NCBI RefSeq assembly: GCF_964026495.1
Contig: NZ_OZ032148.1
Coordinates: 62,001 to 126,000 of the forward strand
Source of the DNA: Arsenophonus sp964026495
GTDB lineage: Bacteria > Pseudomonadota > Gammaproteobacteria > Enterobacterales > Enterobacteriaceae
Length of the DNA: 64,000 nt
Reading direction: 5' to 3'
The position numbers and the translations under genes were made by a program. Positions 38,301 to 48,759 of the stretch are shown piece after piece. Every line of letters begins with the position of its first letter. The first letter of the stretch is position 1. The notes below the pieces were generated by a model, which saw only the letters and a program-made list of their open reading frames with translations, was not told where the DNA came from and searched no databases.

Positions 38301-39935
38301 CTAATTTCCTTTTTGAATAGATTTAATGTATTCTTTATTTTTTAAAATTTAATTTTTAATAATTATGAAGTATAAATTTTTGTGCAACAATAATTATGAA
38401 GAATCACACTAGAAAAAACAAGAATAGTTTATTTTATGAAGATTAAATAATTAATAATATTTAGATGTGATTGATTATTTCTTTTTTAAAAAATTTTTAT
38501 TTTTTCTGATTGCATTATTTTTTTTAAAATTGTTCTTTCTTTTAAAAATATGGATTATTATTAGTTAACGAGATTTTTTTATTTAAAAAAAATTATAAAA
38601 TTATACTTGTATTACATCAAGTTTACTTGAATTTAATTTAGTAACTATTGAATTTATATCTTATAAAAAATAATCTCATAAATTTTTTATAATAATGTTT
38701 TAATTAAAAATCAAAAATATGATTTTTGTTTTATATTAAACCAATATTTTTTCAAAATTGATAATAATAATTATATTAATATTTATGATAATTAATTTTA
38801 ATTATATTTGCAGTATTTTTTTTTAAAATATATTTTATGAATCTGTAATTTTATTAATTGAAAAATAATGTTTAAATTGATTAATTAAAAGATCAAAGTT
38901 ATATTATATATTAAAAATGTAATAATATTTTTATTTAAAAAATAACTATAAAAAATATTTTTGTAGCGTTGTAATATATTAACAATATCTTTTTTTTTAT
39001 ATCTATTTTTGTTTTTTAGATATTATTTTATTTATGCATAAAGCATGTGTTAGTAATTTTAATTAAAATTTTTATGAGTATAAATTTTATATTTTTTATT
39101 TCATTAAAATTATGCTGATAATTAAATTTATTAAAATTAATTTTAATGAATTTAATTATTTTATTTTTTTTAATATTTATTAATAATTTTTAGTAGATAT
39201 AGTATATCTAATATAGATTAAATATACTTGATTAAATATTAAAATATTACTTTTAGTTTTATAAAATTCTTAACATAAAAATAAAAAAGAAAGTTTATAA
39301 ACTTAATTGTTATTATGTATAATAAAAACATAAAATAATTCTGTAAAATTTATATAAAAATATGATGTTTTTTTAGGTCATTATTATTTAAATATTTTTT
39401 AGTATGCATATCAGCATAATTTAAAAATAAAGTTATTAGAATACTTGTTATTTTTATAGAACCATATTTATTATAAAGTATAAATATGTTATTTTATGTA
39501 TAGTAAAAAATATTTTTTTCAAATATAAAATTTTTATGAGTATTATTTTTATATGTTGTTTTAAAACAATATAAAAAATTAAATTAAGTTTTATCAACAC
39601 TTAATTTATGTAAGTTAAATATTGTGGATGATTATTTTTGTTAGATTTTCTATTATATTTTTATCTTTAATATTAAAACAAGTGCATTTGAAAATTCTTT
39701 ATATAGAATATTATTTTTGAAATGTTGATAATGCATAAAGATATATTGCTAAATTGTAATATATTATAAATTACTATAGTAGTAGTTTTTAAACTGTTGA
39801 TATTAATTTTATTATTTATAATATAAAAAGATATTAAATATTAATTATTACAATATTAATTTTCTTAAAATTATGATTTTTTGTTAGTTTATCAATAAAG
39901 TGTTTTTTGATTTTTTATTTGTATGGAAAATAATT
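38301..39935. other. 1.6 kb gap at a synteny junction (ybaL|gpmB)
   Basis: A/T-rich with no recognisable gene on either strand. It joins two regions that are far apart in E. coli (about 11 min and 99.9 min), so it is a rearrangement or large-deletion junction. I saw no IS remnant, no tRNA and no DnaA-box cluster. Confidence 0.6.
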
Positions 39936-40559
39936 ATGTTAAAAGTTTATCTTGTTCGTCATGGAGAAACTGAATGGAATGTTGCTAAATGTATTCAAGG
40001 GCAATCTGATAGCCCTCTTACTAAAGTTGGTATACAACAAGCTAAATTAGTTGCTAAAAGAATTCGATCAATTGGTATAACGCATATTTTGTCTAGCGAC
40101 TTAGAACGTACCAAGAAAACAGCAGAAATTATTGCAAAATTTTGTCATTGTGATATTATTTTTGAACCAAGATTAAGGGAATTAAATATGGGCGTACTTG
40201 AAGGTCGGCCAATAAATTCTTTAAATGATGAAGAAAAAAGTTGGTGTCATAATTTAGTCAGTGGCTTACCTGGTGCGCGTATCCCAGAAGGTGAGTCTAT
40301 GGAAGAAATAACAGAACGTATGTTTTCTACTTTAGAGGAATGTCGTTTATTACCAGTGGATAGTAAACCTTTGTTAGTAAGTCATGGAATAGGATTGGGT
40401 GCATTATTAAATCATATACTTGGTGTCCCACTTAATGCTCAAAGACGTTTACGTTTACGTAATTGTTCTCTTTCAAAAGTAGATTATCAAAAAAGACCTT
40501 GGTTGCGATATGAATGGATTTTAGAAACAGCAGGAGATATTTCTCATTTAGAACAATAG
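39936..40559 (+). CDS. gpmB: Phosphoglycerate-mutase-like phosphatase GpmB
   Basis: Histidine-phosphatase superfamily protein; the exact substrate is uncertain in E. coli too (listed as probable phosphoglycerate mutase 2 / phosphatase). From ATG 39936, behind GGAAAA (39925-39930), it has 207 residues. The catalytic RHGE (Arg8-His9), ELNMGVLEG with acid Glu, and the second His in VSHGIGLG (about 150) are all present. The GTG at 39900 adds 12 residues not seen in relatives. E. coli GpmB is 215 residues; here the last few are missing (ending AGDISHLEQ). Confidence 0.94.
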   Translation: MLKVYLVRHGETEWNVAKCIQGQSDSPLTKVGIQQAKLVAKRIRSIGITHILSSDLERTKKTAEIIAKFCHCDIIFEPRLRELNMGVLEGRPINSLNDEEKSWCHNLVSGLPGARIPEGESMEEITERMFSTLEECRLLPVDSKPLLVSHGIGLGALLNHILGVPLNAQRRLRLRNCSLSKVDYQKRPWLRYEWILETAGDISHLEQ

Positions 40560-41629
40560 TTTTAAAAGAAAAACACAAATTTAATAATTAATAAAATCCT
40601 ATTTTTCATAATTTCTATTAATCATTTTGATTTTTCTAAAATTAACATATATAATAAATATGTTCGGTTATTGCTTTTGTAATTTTTTGAAATATATGAA
40701 GATATTTTTCATAGATTTTTATAGTAAATATAAAATTATCAGTGTATTCAGTGTATAATTAGATTTTTTCTAACTATTCATATATTCTAAATATATGTTT
40801 TAATTATGATAAGTTTATTTTATGAATTAAGATTCTTCATTAACTGTTTTTTGTGATTTTTATAATTTATGTATTTTGATATAATTTTTGATAAAAAATC
40901 AATTTTATGAATTGATAAATTAATTTTTATTAGTCTGATATTTTTTGTTATTTGCTATTTTTTAACTAAGACGTATTTATTCAAAATAAGAATTGAAAGA
41001 ATATCATGTATTTTCATAAAAACTATTTTTTTTAATAAAAATAGTTTTTATAGAATCAATACTTTAAAATAGTATTATATTTTTTGTCATTTAGTTTTTG
41101 AGCATATAAATTAAAATTTTAATTTTATTAAATATTTATTATTGAAATTAAGCAGATTGGATTAAAATTTTTTAAAAATTTATACTTATTTTTTATTTTA
41201 TTAATAATTTTATTAATAAATAAAGTTAGAAAATAAATTATAATGTTAAATATATTGTAAAAATTTCAATCAAAATAAAAATTTTTCATTATTTTTATAA
41301 TAATAAAATTTTGTTATAAAGTTAATAACTTTAGCAAAAATATATTTAAAGTATTATTGCTTATTTACTATTTTACAACAATATTTTGTTTATTAATAAA
41401 TATATTAGATTCTGTAGCCTAATTTATATTTTTTATAAAATTCAGCATAATGAATATTATTATTTTAATAAAAATTGATTGTTGTTAAAAAACCAACAAT
41501 TAAAATTTTTAAGAAAAAATTTTATTATATATTTTTATATATTTTCAATAAATGTATTTTGATGATTTATATATCGTAGAATATTTTTATTTTAAATTTT
41601 ATGTTATTAAAAAAGGATAAAATTTAAAA
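40560..41629. other. 1.1 kb gap between gpmB and talB
   Basis: No gene seen. In E. coli this interval includes arcA, thrLABC and yaaA, so threonine biosynthesis has been deleted here. It should contain the talB promoter. Confidence 0.6.
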
Positions 41630-42583
41630 ATGATTGATAAATTAACATCTTTACGTGAACTCACAAGAGTTGTAGCTGATACTGGTAATATTATTGATAT
41701 AAAAAAATATAAGCCAGAAGATGCAACAACTAATCCTTCTTTGATTTTGAATGCAATAAAAATCCCAGAATATAAGAAACTAATAAATGAAACAATAAAA
41801 TGGGCAAATAAAAGTAGTATTTCAGATAAGCAAAAAATAGCTAATGCATGTGATAAACTAGTAGTAAATATTGGTACAGAAATTCTGAAGTATATCCCAG
41901 GAAAAATTTCAACAGAAATTGATGCTCGTTTTTCTTATGATGAAGATGGTTGTATTAAAAAAGCTCGTCGTATTATGGAACTTTATAATAATTTAGGTAT
42001 TAATAATGATCGTATTTTAATAAAATTAGCTGCAACTTGGCCAGGAATTCGTGCTGCAGAAAAATTAGAAAAAGAAAATATTCATTGTAACATAACTTTG
42101 TTATTTTCTTTTGCTCAGGCACGTGCTGCTGCTGAAGCTGGTGTTTATTTAATTTCACCTTTTGTAGGTCGTATTCTTGATTGGTATAAAGAGCATGTGT
42201 ATCAAAAAGGTACTGAATTAAAAGAAGATCCTGGAGTTATTTTTGTAAAAAATGTTTATACTTATTATAAAAAACATGGTTATAAAACTATAGTTATGGG
42301 AGCTAGTTTTCGTAATATTAATGAAATTTTACAGTTAGCAGGTTGTGATTGTTTAACTATTGCTCCAAAATTACTCAAAGAACTTTCTGAAATAGAAGGA
42401 ACAGTGGTTCCTCAATTGAAATTCAATGGTCAAGTTTCTGATTTACCTAAATCTATGACAGAAAAAGAATTTTATTGGGAACATCATTTTGATGCAATGG
42501 CATCAGAAAAATTAGCGGATGGAATTCGTAAATTTGCTATTGATCAAGAAAAACTAGAAAAGATTTTAGCTCAAGTAATATAG
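41630..42583 (+). CDS. talB: Transaldolase B
   Basis: Non-oxidative pentose-phosphate enzyme moving a dihydroxyacetone unit between sugars. The 317 residues equal E. coli. DATTNPSLIL near residue 31, the Schiff-base lysine in RILIKLAATWPGI (about 132), FSFAQARAAAEAGV and SPFVGRILDWYK are all present. AGGA lies upstream of the ATG, with somewhat long spacing. It precedes dnaK; mog and satP, which lie between in E. coli, are lost. Confidence 0.98.
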   Translation: MIDKLTSLRELTRVVADTGNIIDIKKYKPEDATTNPSLILNAIKIPEYKKLINETIKWANKSSISDKQKIANACDKLVVNIGTEILKYIPGKISTEIDARFSYDEDGCIKKARRIMELYNNLGINNDRILIKLAATWPGIRAAEKLEKENIHCNITLLFSFAQARAAAEAGVYLISPFVGRILDWYKEHVYQKGTELKEDPGVIFVKNVYTYYKKHGYKTIVMGASFRNINEILQLAGCDCLTIAPKLLKELSEIEGTVVPQLKFNGQVSDLPKSMTEKEFYWEHHFDAMASEKLADGIRKFAIDQEKLEKILAQVI

Positions 42584-42875
42584 GATATATTTTCAATCAG
42601 TATAAAAAATACAGTAATATATTATCTTATTCTTGCATGCATAAATTTTTAATTGTTATTTTTAATTTATTGATAGTTATAGATAGTAATATTTATGTAA
42701 AAATATTATAAATATCATAAATATTTAATGAATTTTAGTATTGGTATGTAAATAAAATTTTGTAATTCAATTAGATATATAATTTTTTAATATTACTTTT
42801 CAAAGAAAAGTTTAATATATAATATATATTTTGAATAGATAAAAACAGTGCATAAAAAAAATATTTTTTGCTTAT
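42584..42875. other. talB-dnaK spacer, 5' part
   Basis: A/T-rich, no gene; mog would lie here in E. coli. A 7-bp hairpin ACTTTTC/GAAAAGT at 42795-42811 could be the talB terminator. The rest of the spacer holds the dnaK promoters. Confidence 0.5.
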
Positions 42876-42906
42876 CCCCCTTGATGAATATTTTTATGCC
42901 CCCACT
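42876..42906 (+). promoter_or_regulatory. Heat-shock (sigma32) promoter P1 of dnaK
   Basis: The -35 region CCCCCTTGATGA (42876-42887) and -10 region CCCCCACT (42899-42906) are separated by 11-13 bp. They follow the E. coli dnaK P1 promoter closely (CCCCCTTGATGA and CCCCAT). C-runs are very rare in this genome's intergenic DNA. The ATG is about 165 bp downstream. Confidence 0.85.
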
Positions 42907-42996
42907 TTATTTAAAAGTGTAGTTACTAATTGGTCAATCTATCAACTTATCGTAGAGTATTCGTAGGTAGATTTTTTGAGGTCAGGGAAAAAAATC

Positions 42997-43025
42997 CTTG
43001 AAAAAAAGTTTTTTAAGCCTCATAT
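42997..43025 (+). promoter_or_regulatory. Second candidate sigma32 promoter (P2) of dnaK
   Basis: CTTGAAA (42997-43003), 14-bp spacer, CCTCATAT (43018-43025): close to the sigma32 consensus (CTTGAAA, CCCCATnT). E. coli dnaK also has two heat-shock promoters. A transcript from here would have a leader of about 40 nt. Confidence 0.6.
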
Positions 43026-43072
43026 AGTTTTTGGTAACTAAAGTAGTTAACAATTCCCTTTGGAGGCTTTAG

Positions 43073-44986
43073 ATGGGTAAAATAATTGGGATTGACCTGG
43101 GTACAACTAACTCTTGTGTAGCTGTTATGGATGGCAATAGTGCGCGTGTATTAGAAAATAGTGAGGGTGACCGTACTACACCTTCTATTATTGCATATAC
43201 TCAAAATGGCGAAATTCTTGTAGGTCAACCGGCAAAACGTCAAGCTGTAACTAATCCGGAAAATACACTTTTTGCAATTAAACGTTTAATTGGTCGTCGT
43301 TTCCAAGATGAAGAAGTGCAACGTGATGTTTCTATCATGCCTTATAAAATCGTTGCAGCAAAAAATGGTGATGCTTGGTTAGATATAAAAGGACAGAAAA
43401 TGGCTCCCCCCCAAGTTTCTGCTGAAGTTTTAAAAAAAATGAAAAAAACAGCAGAAGATTACATTGGTGAACCAGTCACTGAAGCTGTTATCACTGTACC
43501 TGCTTATTTTAATGATGCTCAACGTCAAGCTACTAAAGATGCTGGTCGTATAGCTGGTTTAGATGTAAAACGTATTATTAATGAACCAACAGCAGCAGCT
43601 TTAGCTTATGGCTTAGACCGTGAAGTTGGTAATCGTACTATTGCAGTTTATGATTTAGGTGGTGGAACTTTTGATATATCAATTATTGAAATTGATGATG
43701 TTGATGGTGAAAAAACTTATGAAGTATTAGCTACTAATGGTGATACTCATTTAGGTGGTGAAGATTTTGATAATCGTTTGATTAATTTTTTAGTAAATGA
43801 ATTTAAAAAAGAGCAAGGTTTTGATCTGCGTAATGATTCCCTAGCTATGCAGCGTTTGAAGGAAGCAGCAGAAAAAGCTAAAATTGAACTATCTTCTGCT
43901 CAACAGACAGATGTAAATTTGCCTTATATTACTGCAGATGCAAGTGGACCTAAGCATATGAATATTAAAGTAATGCGAGCAAAACTTGAATCATTAGTAG
44001 AAGATTTAGTTAAGCGTTCAATGGATCCAGTGAAGGTTGCATTACAAGATGCAAGTTTGACTGTAAATGACATTAATGATGTAATTCTTGTTGGCGGGCA
44101 GACTCGTATGCCTATGGTACAAAAAGCAGTGGTTGATTTTTTTGGTAAAGAGTTGCGTAAAGACGTAAATCCTGATGAAGCGGTTGCTATAGGAGCTGCA
44201 GTACAAGGTGGTGTATTAGCTGGTGATGTTAAAGATGTCTTATTACTTGATGTAACTCCACTATCTTTAGGAATTGAAACTATGGGTGGTGTGATGACGA
44301 CGTTAATTTCTAAAAATACAACTATTCCAACTAAACATAGTCAGGTTTTTTCAACGGCAGAAGATAATCAGTCAGCAGTGACAATTCATGTATTACAAGG
44401 TGAACGTAAACGTTCACATGATAATAAATCTTTGGGACAATTTAACTTAGATGGTATTCAACCAGCACCACGTGGTATGCCTCAAATTGAAGTGACTTTT
44501 GATATTGATGCTGATGGTATTTTACATGTTTCAGCAAAGGATAAAAATACTGGTAGAGAACAAAATATTACAATTAAGGCATCTTCTGGTTTAAAAGAAG
44601 ATGAAATTCAAAGAATGGTGCATGATGCAGAGGCAAATGCAGAAGCAGATCGTAAATTTGAAGAGTTAGTGCAATTACGTAATCAATCTGATCAATTAGT
44701 TCATGGTACACGTAAACAAATTAAAGAAGCTGGTGATAAATTAACTTCTGAAGATAAAAGTGAAATTGAAAAAGCTATTTCTGCACTTGAAATGGCTGTG
44801 AAAAGTGAAGATAAAGCGGTAATAGAATCAAAAATTCAAGCTTTAATTCAAGTTTCTGCTAAATTATTAGAGTTAGCTAAACATCAGAAAAAAGCAAATA
44901 CAGAAAATGTAAATACTCAGTCTAAAAAGGATGATAATGTTGTTGATGCTGAATTCGAAGAAGTGCACGAAAAAGATAAAAAATAG
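43073..44986 (+). CDS. dnaK: Molecular chaperone DnaK (Hsp70)
   Basis: ATP-driven Hsp70 chaperone. The 637 residues (E. coli 638) start MGKIIGIDLGTTNS and contain the phosphate loops (DLGGGTFDIS, about 194-203), the VEEDPD-type linker as DVLLLDVTPLSLGIE, a beta-sandwich substrate domain and the C-terminal lid ending EFEEVHEKDKK. It is strongly expressed by design: GGAGG (43062-43066) six bases before the ATG is the best ribosome-binding site in the window. Codon use is less A/T-extreme than in neighbours. One C7 run (43406-43412) encodes Pro-Pro. dnaJ follows after a conserved hairpin. Confidence 0.99.
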   Translation: MGKIIGIDLGTTNSCVAVMDGNSARVLENSEGDRTTPSIIAYTQNGEILVGQPAKRQAVTNPENTLFAIKRLIGRRFQDEEVQRDVSIMPYKIVAAKNGDAWLDIKGQKMAPPQVSAEVLKKMKKTAEDYIGEPVTEAVITVPAYFNDAQRQATKDAGRIAGLDVKRIINEPTAAALAYGLDREVGNRTIAVYDLGGGTFDISIIEIDDVDGEKTYEVLATNGDTHLGGEDFDNRLINFLVNEFKKEQGFDLRNDSLAMQRLKEAAEKAKIELSSAQQTDVNLPYITADASGPKHMNIKVMRAKLESLVEDLVKRSMDPVKVALQDASLTVNDINDVILVGGQTRMPMVQKAVVDFFGKELRKDVNPDEAVAIGAAVQGGVLAGDVKDVLLLDVTPLSLGIETMGGVMTTLISKNTTIPTKHSQVFSTAEDNQSAVTIHVLQGERKRSHDNKSLGQFNLDGIQPAPRGMPQIEVTFDIDADGILHVSAKDKNTGREQNITIKASSGLKEDEIQRMVHDAEANAEADRKFEELVQLRNQSDQLVHGTRKQIKEAGDKLTSEDKSEIEKAISALEMAVKSEDKAVIESKIQALIQVSAKLLELAKHQKKANTENVNTQSKKDDNVVDAEFEEVHEKDKK

Positions 44987-45049
44987 TTTTTTAGTGTAGT
45001 AAAGAAAAGCAGTTAAGAGTTTTATTTTTTATTATTGTAAAAATTAAGT

Positions 45050-45078
45050 ACGGGCGTTGAAGGAAACTTTACGCCCGT
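45050..45078 (+). other. dnaK-dnaJ intercistronic hairpin
   Basis: ACGGGCGT (45050-45057) pairs with ACGCCCGT (45071-45078); the 13-nt loop can pair further through AAG/CTT. It is by far the most G/C-rich stem in any intergenic region here. A G/C-rich hairpin also lies between dnaK and dnaJ in E. coli, where it is thought to lower dnaJ relative to dnaK. No T-run follows, so read-through is expected. Confidence 0.7.
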
Positions 45079-45103
45079 TTGTGTATGTAAGGATAAAATA
45101 AAT

Positions 45104-46237
45104 ATGGCAAAAAAAAATTATTATGATGTTTTAGGTGTTACTAAAACAGCTGATGAAAAAGAAATTAAAAAAGCCTATAAACGTTTAGCAATAAAATATC
45201 ATCCAGACAGAAATCAAGGTAATAAGCAAGCAGAAAACAAATTTAAAGAAATTAAAGAAGCTTATGAAATTTTAACGGATTCACAAAAACGTGCTGCATA
45301 TGATCAATATGGGCATGCTGCTTTTGAACAAGGAAATATGGGTAGTGGTGGATTCAGTGGAAGTTTTACTTCTAGTGCTGATTTCAGCGATATTTTTGGT
45401 GATGTATTTGGAGATATTTTTGGTGGAAAACATCAGAGATCCGCTCGTGGTTCTGATCTTCAATATGATATTACATTAACTTTGGAAGAAGCTGTTCGTG
45501 GTGTAATTAAAGAGATTCGTATACCAACTTTAGAAAAATGTAGGTTATGTAATGGGAGTGGCGCAAAAACTGGTACGAAACCAGAAATGTGTCCAACATG
45601 TCATGGTACAGGTCAAATTCAAATCAGACAAGGATTTTTTGCTGTTCAACAAACTTGCCCTAGTTGTCATGGAAGAAGTCAAATTATTAAAGAATTTTGT
45701 ATTAAATGTAATGGACATGGGAGAAGAAAGGAATATAAAACTTTATCAGTAAAAATCCCAGCTGGAATGAATACTGGGGATCGCATTCGTTTAAATGGTG
45801 AAGGAGAAGCTGGTGAAAATAAAGGTTCTTCAGGAGATTTATATGTACAGGTAAATATAGCAAAACATTCTATATTTAAACCTGATGGTAATAATTTATA
45901 TTGTGAAGTTCCAATTAATTTTGTAACAGCAGCATTAGGTGGTGAAATAGATGTACCAACATTAGATGGTCGAGTTAGTTTAAAAATACCTGCTGAAACA
46001 CAAACAGGAAAAATTTTTCGTATGAAAGGAAAAGGAATTAAACCCATTCGTGGTATTACTGGTGATTTAATGTGTCGTATTGTTGTAGAAACCCCTGTAA
46101 AACTTAATGAAAGACAAAAAGCGTTATTAGAAGAATTTGGCGAATTTTTGAACAGGGATAATGGTAGTAAAAATAGTCCTAGGACTAAAAGTTTTTTAGA
46201 TAGTGTAAAAAAGTTTTTTGATGATTTAACTAATTAA
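45104..46237 (+). CDS. dnaJ: Co-chaperone DnaJ
   Basis: J-domain protein that delivers substrates to DnaK and stimulates its ATPase. The 377 residues (E. coli 376) have the HPD motif (33-35), a G/F-rich linker (about 75-115), four zinc-finger repeats (CRLCNGSG, CPTCHGTG, CPSCHGRS, CIKCNGHG) and the C-terminal substrate domains. The third repeat ends in Ser instead of the usual Gly. AAGGATAAA precedes the ATG. Codons 2-5 contain nine consecutive A (45109-45117), a possible slippage site. It is downstream of dnaK in one operon, with a strong hairpin after it. Confidence 0.99.
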   Translation: MAKKNYYDVLGVTKTADEKEIKKAYKRLAIKYHPDRNQGNKQAENKFKEIKEAYEILTDSQKRAAYDQYGHAAFEQGNMGSGGFSGSFTSSADFSDIFGDVFGDIFGGKHQRSARGSDLQYDITLTLEEAVRGVIKEIRIPTLEKCRLCNGSGAKTGTKPEMCPTCHGTGQIQIRQGFFAVQQTCPSCHGRSQIIKEFCIKCNGHGRRKEYKTLSVKIPAGMNTGDRIRLNGEGEAGENKGSSGDLYVQVNIAKHSIFKPDGNNLYCEVPINFVTAALGGEIDVPTLDGRVSLKIPAETQTGKIFRMKGKGIKPIRGITGDLMCRIVVETPVKLNERQKALLEEFGEFLNRDNGSKNSPRTKSFLDSVKKFFDDLTN

Positions 46238-46295
46238 TGTATTCATTGTTAGTATTTATTTTGATTATTATCAATAACATAATAAATATTATATT

Positions 46296-46345
46296 ACAAC
46301 TTCAGTTTTAGTATTTATAGGAAAATGATTTAAAACTGGAGTTGT
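46296..46345 (+). terminator. Terminator-like hairpin after dnaJ
   Basis: ACAACTTCAGTTTTA (46296-46310) pairs with TAAAACTGGAGTTGT (46331-46345): 15 bp with one G-T pair and a 20-nt loop, about 58 bp after the dnaJ stop. TTTTT follows some 15 bp downstream. It probably ends or protects the dnaKJ mRNA. Confidence 0.6.
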
Positions 46346-47091
46346 AGTATTATAGATTTTTACAACAAAAAATTGTATTCCAAAATTAGAGTTTTTTTAA
46401 TTTTATATGATTTATATAAATCTTTGATTAGAAAATATTTATTTTTATTTATTATTTTATAATAAATATTATATTTATCAAATATTAAAAATATTGAAAA
46501 TAGTTATAATATTATTGTTAATATTTGCATTATAATTAATTTTTCTAAATTTATATCATTTATTTTTTTAAAAAAAGTATATTAAAATTTTAACATACTA
46601 GAAACTGGTTATTTCTTATGAAAGTATTATTATAATGATTTGAAATGTAATCATACTAGATTAATTTTTTGAGATTGTAATACTATATTTCTTGTTAATA
46701 AATATAATTTTTAATAAATATAATTTTTTAAAATGATTATTTAAAAAGCATTATAACAATTTTTGTTTTATGTTAATAACAATTTAATAATTTTTAAATA
46801 AATTTCATTTTTTCAAAAAATAATTAATCGATATATAGTTTCTAATATAAGAAATTGATGCTAAAAGATTAAATTAATTTTTTAATAATTAAATTTATTA
46901 AATTTTAGTAAGTTAAGTAATAAATTATTTGATAGTATTGTTACTAAATAATATGTAAACTATTTTTTTGTTATACACTTAATATGAATCTTTTTTGTTT
47001 TTATCTTTTTAATTTATAGAAACTTATTTTTAATATTTTATATATAAGTTTTAAAATAATGAGTTTAATTGATATTTGAGGTTATCAAAAA
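46346..47091. other. Gap between dnaJ and nhaA
   Basis: About 0.75 kb beyond the hairpin, A/T-rich and without a recognisable gene. It carries the nhaA promoter, not identifiable by eye. Confidence 0.55.
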
Positions 47092-48270
47092 ATGACAGCA
47101 ATTATAAGACAATTTTTAAAATTAGAAGCAGCAGGAGGTATTCTGCTGATTATTGCTGCTTTTTTAGCTTTGATAATGGCTAATACTTCATTAAAAGATA
47201 TTTATCATCAATTTTTAGATATTTCTATATCAGTTAAAATTGGTATCTTAAATTTTGATAAATCGTTTTTATTATGGATTAACGATGGATTAATGTCTAT
47301 TTTCTTTTTAGTAGTGGGTCTTGAAGTAAAAAGAGAACTTATAGAAGGTTCATTAGTTGGTCGTGATAAAACGTTATTTCCTGTTATTGCTGCGATAGGA
47401 GGTATGTTACTTCCTGCTATGGTATATTTGTTTTTTAATGCTGATAATAAAATTATTCGACATGGTTGGGCTATTCCTACTGCTACGGATATTGCATTTG
47501 CACTTGGTGTTATTACATTATTAGGGAAACGTGTACCTACAGAATTAAAAGTATTTTTGCTTGCTTTAGCAATTATTGATGATATTGGTGTAATTTTTGT
47601 AATTGCTTTATTTTATACAAAATTTATCCTTCTAAAAGGATTAACTTTTGGTATACTTACTATATTAGTGTTAGTATGGCTGAATTGGTGTAAAGTAGAA
47701 AATATTTTTGTTTACTTATCTTTGGGGATAATTTTATGGATTTTTATTTTGAAATCTGGTATTCATGCAACTTTGGCAGGTTTTATAGTTGGTTGTATAA
47801 TACCATTAAAAAGTAATAAAAATTATTCACCTTCTAAAAATTTACAAAAAGTTTTACATCCATGGATTGCTTATTTAATTTTGCCATTATTTGCATTTGC
47901 TAATGCCGGTATAGAAATTCAATTTAATAATTTAAGAGATTTTTCTGGTGCTTTACCAATAGGTGTGGCATTAGGTTTATTAATTGGAAAACCAATGGGT
48001 ATTTTTCTTTTTAGTTGGATTGCTATAAAATTAAGAGTAATAAAATTACAGAAAAAAATTAATATGAAGTATATATTTGCTGTTTCAGTGCTTTGTGGTA
48101 TCGGATTTACTATGTCTATTTTTATTGCTAGTTTAGCATTTGAAGATTCAGAAATTTTTAAAAATCATGCAAAATTAGGGATTCTAATGGGATCAACATT
48201 GGCAGCAATCTTTGGATTATTTTTGTTAAATTTTGTTTTGCCAAAAAAAAATAAGTTAAATAATATTTAA
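47092..48270 (+). CDS. nhaA: Na+/H+ antiporter NhaA
   Basis: Electrogenic sodium/proton antiporter of the inner membrane. The 392 residues (E. coli 388) have twelve predicted helices. Asp163 and Asp164 of the ion-binding site lie in LALAIIDDIGVI, and Asp133 in PTATDIAFALG; these are at the same numbers as in E. coli. GAGG (about 47079-47082) precedes the ATG. It follows dnaJ, the E. coli order; the regulator nhaR, next in E. coli, is absent. Confidence 0.98.
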   Translation: MTAIIRQFLKLEAAGGILLIIAAFLALIMANTSLKDIYHQFLDISISVKIGILNFDKSFLLWINDGLMSIFFLVVGLEVKRELIEGSLVGRDKTLFPVIAAIGGMLLPAMVYLFFNADNKIIRHGWAIPTATDIAFALGVITLLGKRVPTELKVFLLALAIIDDIGVIFVIALFYTKFILLKGLTFGILTILVLVWLNWCKVENIFVYLSLGIILWIFILKSGIHATLAGFIVGCIIPLKSNKNYSPSKNLQKVLHPWIAYLILPLFAFANAGIEIQFNNLRDFSGALPIGVALGLLIGKPMGIFLFSWIAIKLRVIKLQKKINMKYIFAVSVLCGIGFTMSIFIASLAFEDSEIFKNHAKLGILMGSTLAAIFGLFLLNFVLPKKNKLNNI

Positions 48271-48759
48271 TTAATTTAAAATTGTTTATTTTTTTAATTG
48301 TATATAATTTTAAAAAATATATTTATAGTAATCGATTAAATGATATTTTGAAGTAATAAAATTTTGATAGTAAGTTTAATATAATCTAAAGATTTAATTA
48401 TTTTTTAGAGTATTTATAGAAGTAGAAAAATTTCTTAAAGTATAAAGTATGTTGATGTGTTTGATATAATAAAATTGTTTTGGATTTTTTTAGTGTTTCT
48501 TAGATAATATATATAATTTTTTTAGATAATTCTTAAATTCTAAATTTAAAATATTGACGTATTTTTCACGAAATGTTTTTAATTTTAATAAAGATTTTAT
48601 CTTTAGTCATTTTTAATTCAATCATTAAAAATGACTAAAGATTATATTTAAAATCTTTTAAAGTAACACATAAAATAATTATAAAATTTTACGATTTATT
48701 TTTAAGAATAAGTTTTGTAAAAAATAATAGTCTTATAAAAACATATTTTCAATAAAAAT
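48271..48759. other. Convergent gap between nhaA and rpsT
   Basis: 489 bp A/T-rich, no gene (nhaR would lie here in E. coli); it contains the 19-bp perfect hairpin at 48599-48642. Confidence 0.6.
48599..48642. terminator. Perfect 19-bp hairpin between convergent nhaA and rpsT
   Basis: The arm 48599-48617 (ATCTTTAGTCATTTTTAAT) is exactly complementary to 48624-48642, with a 6-nt TCAATC loop. It is the longest perfect stem I found. Lying between converging genes and carrying T/A tracts in both arms, it is most simply a bidirectional terminator, mainly for rpsT. Confidence 0.65.
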
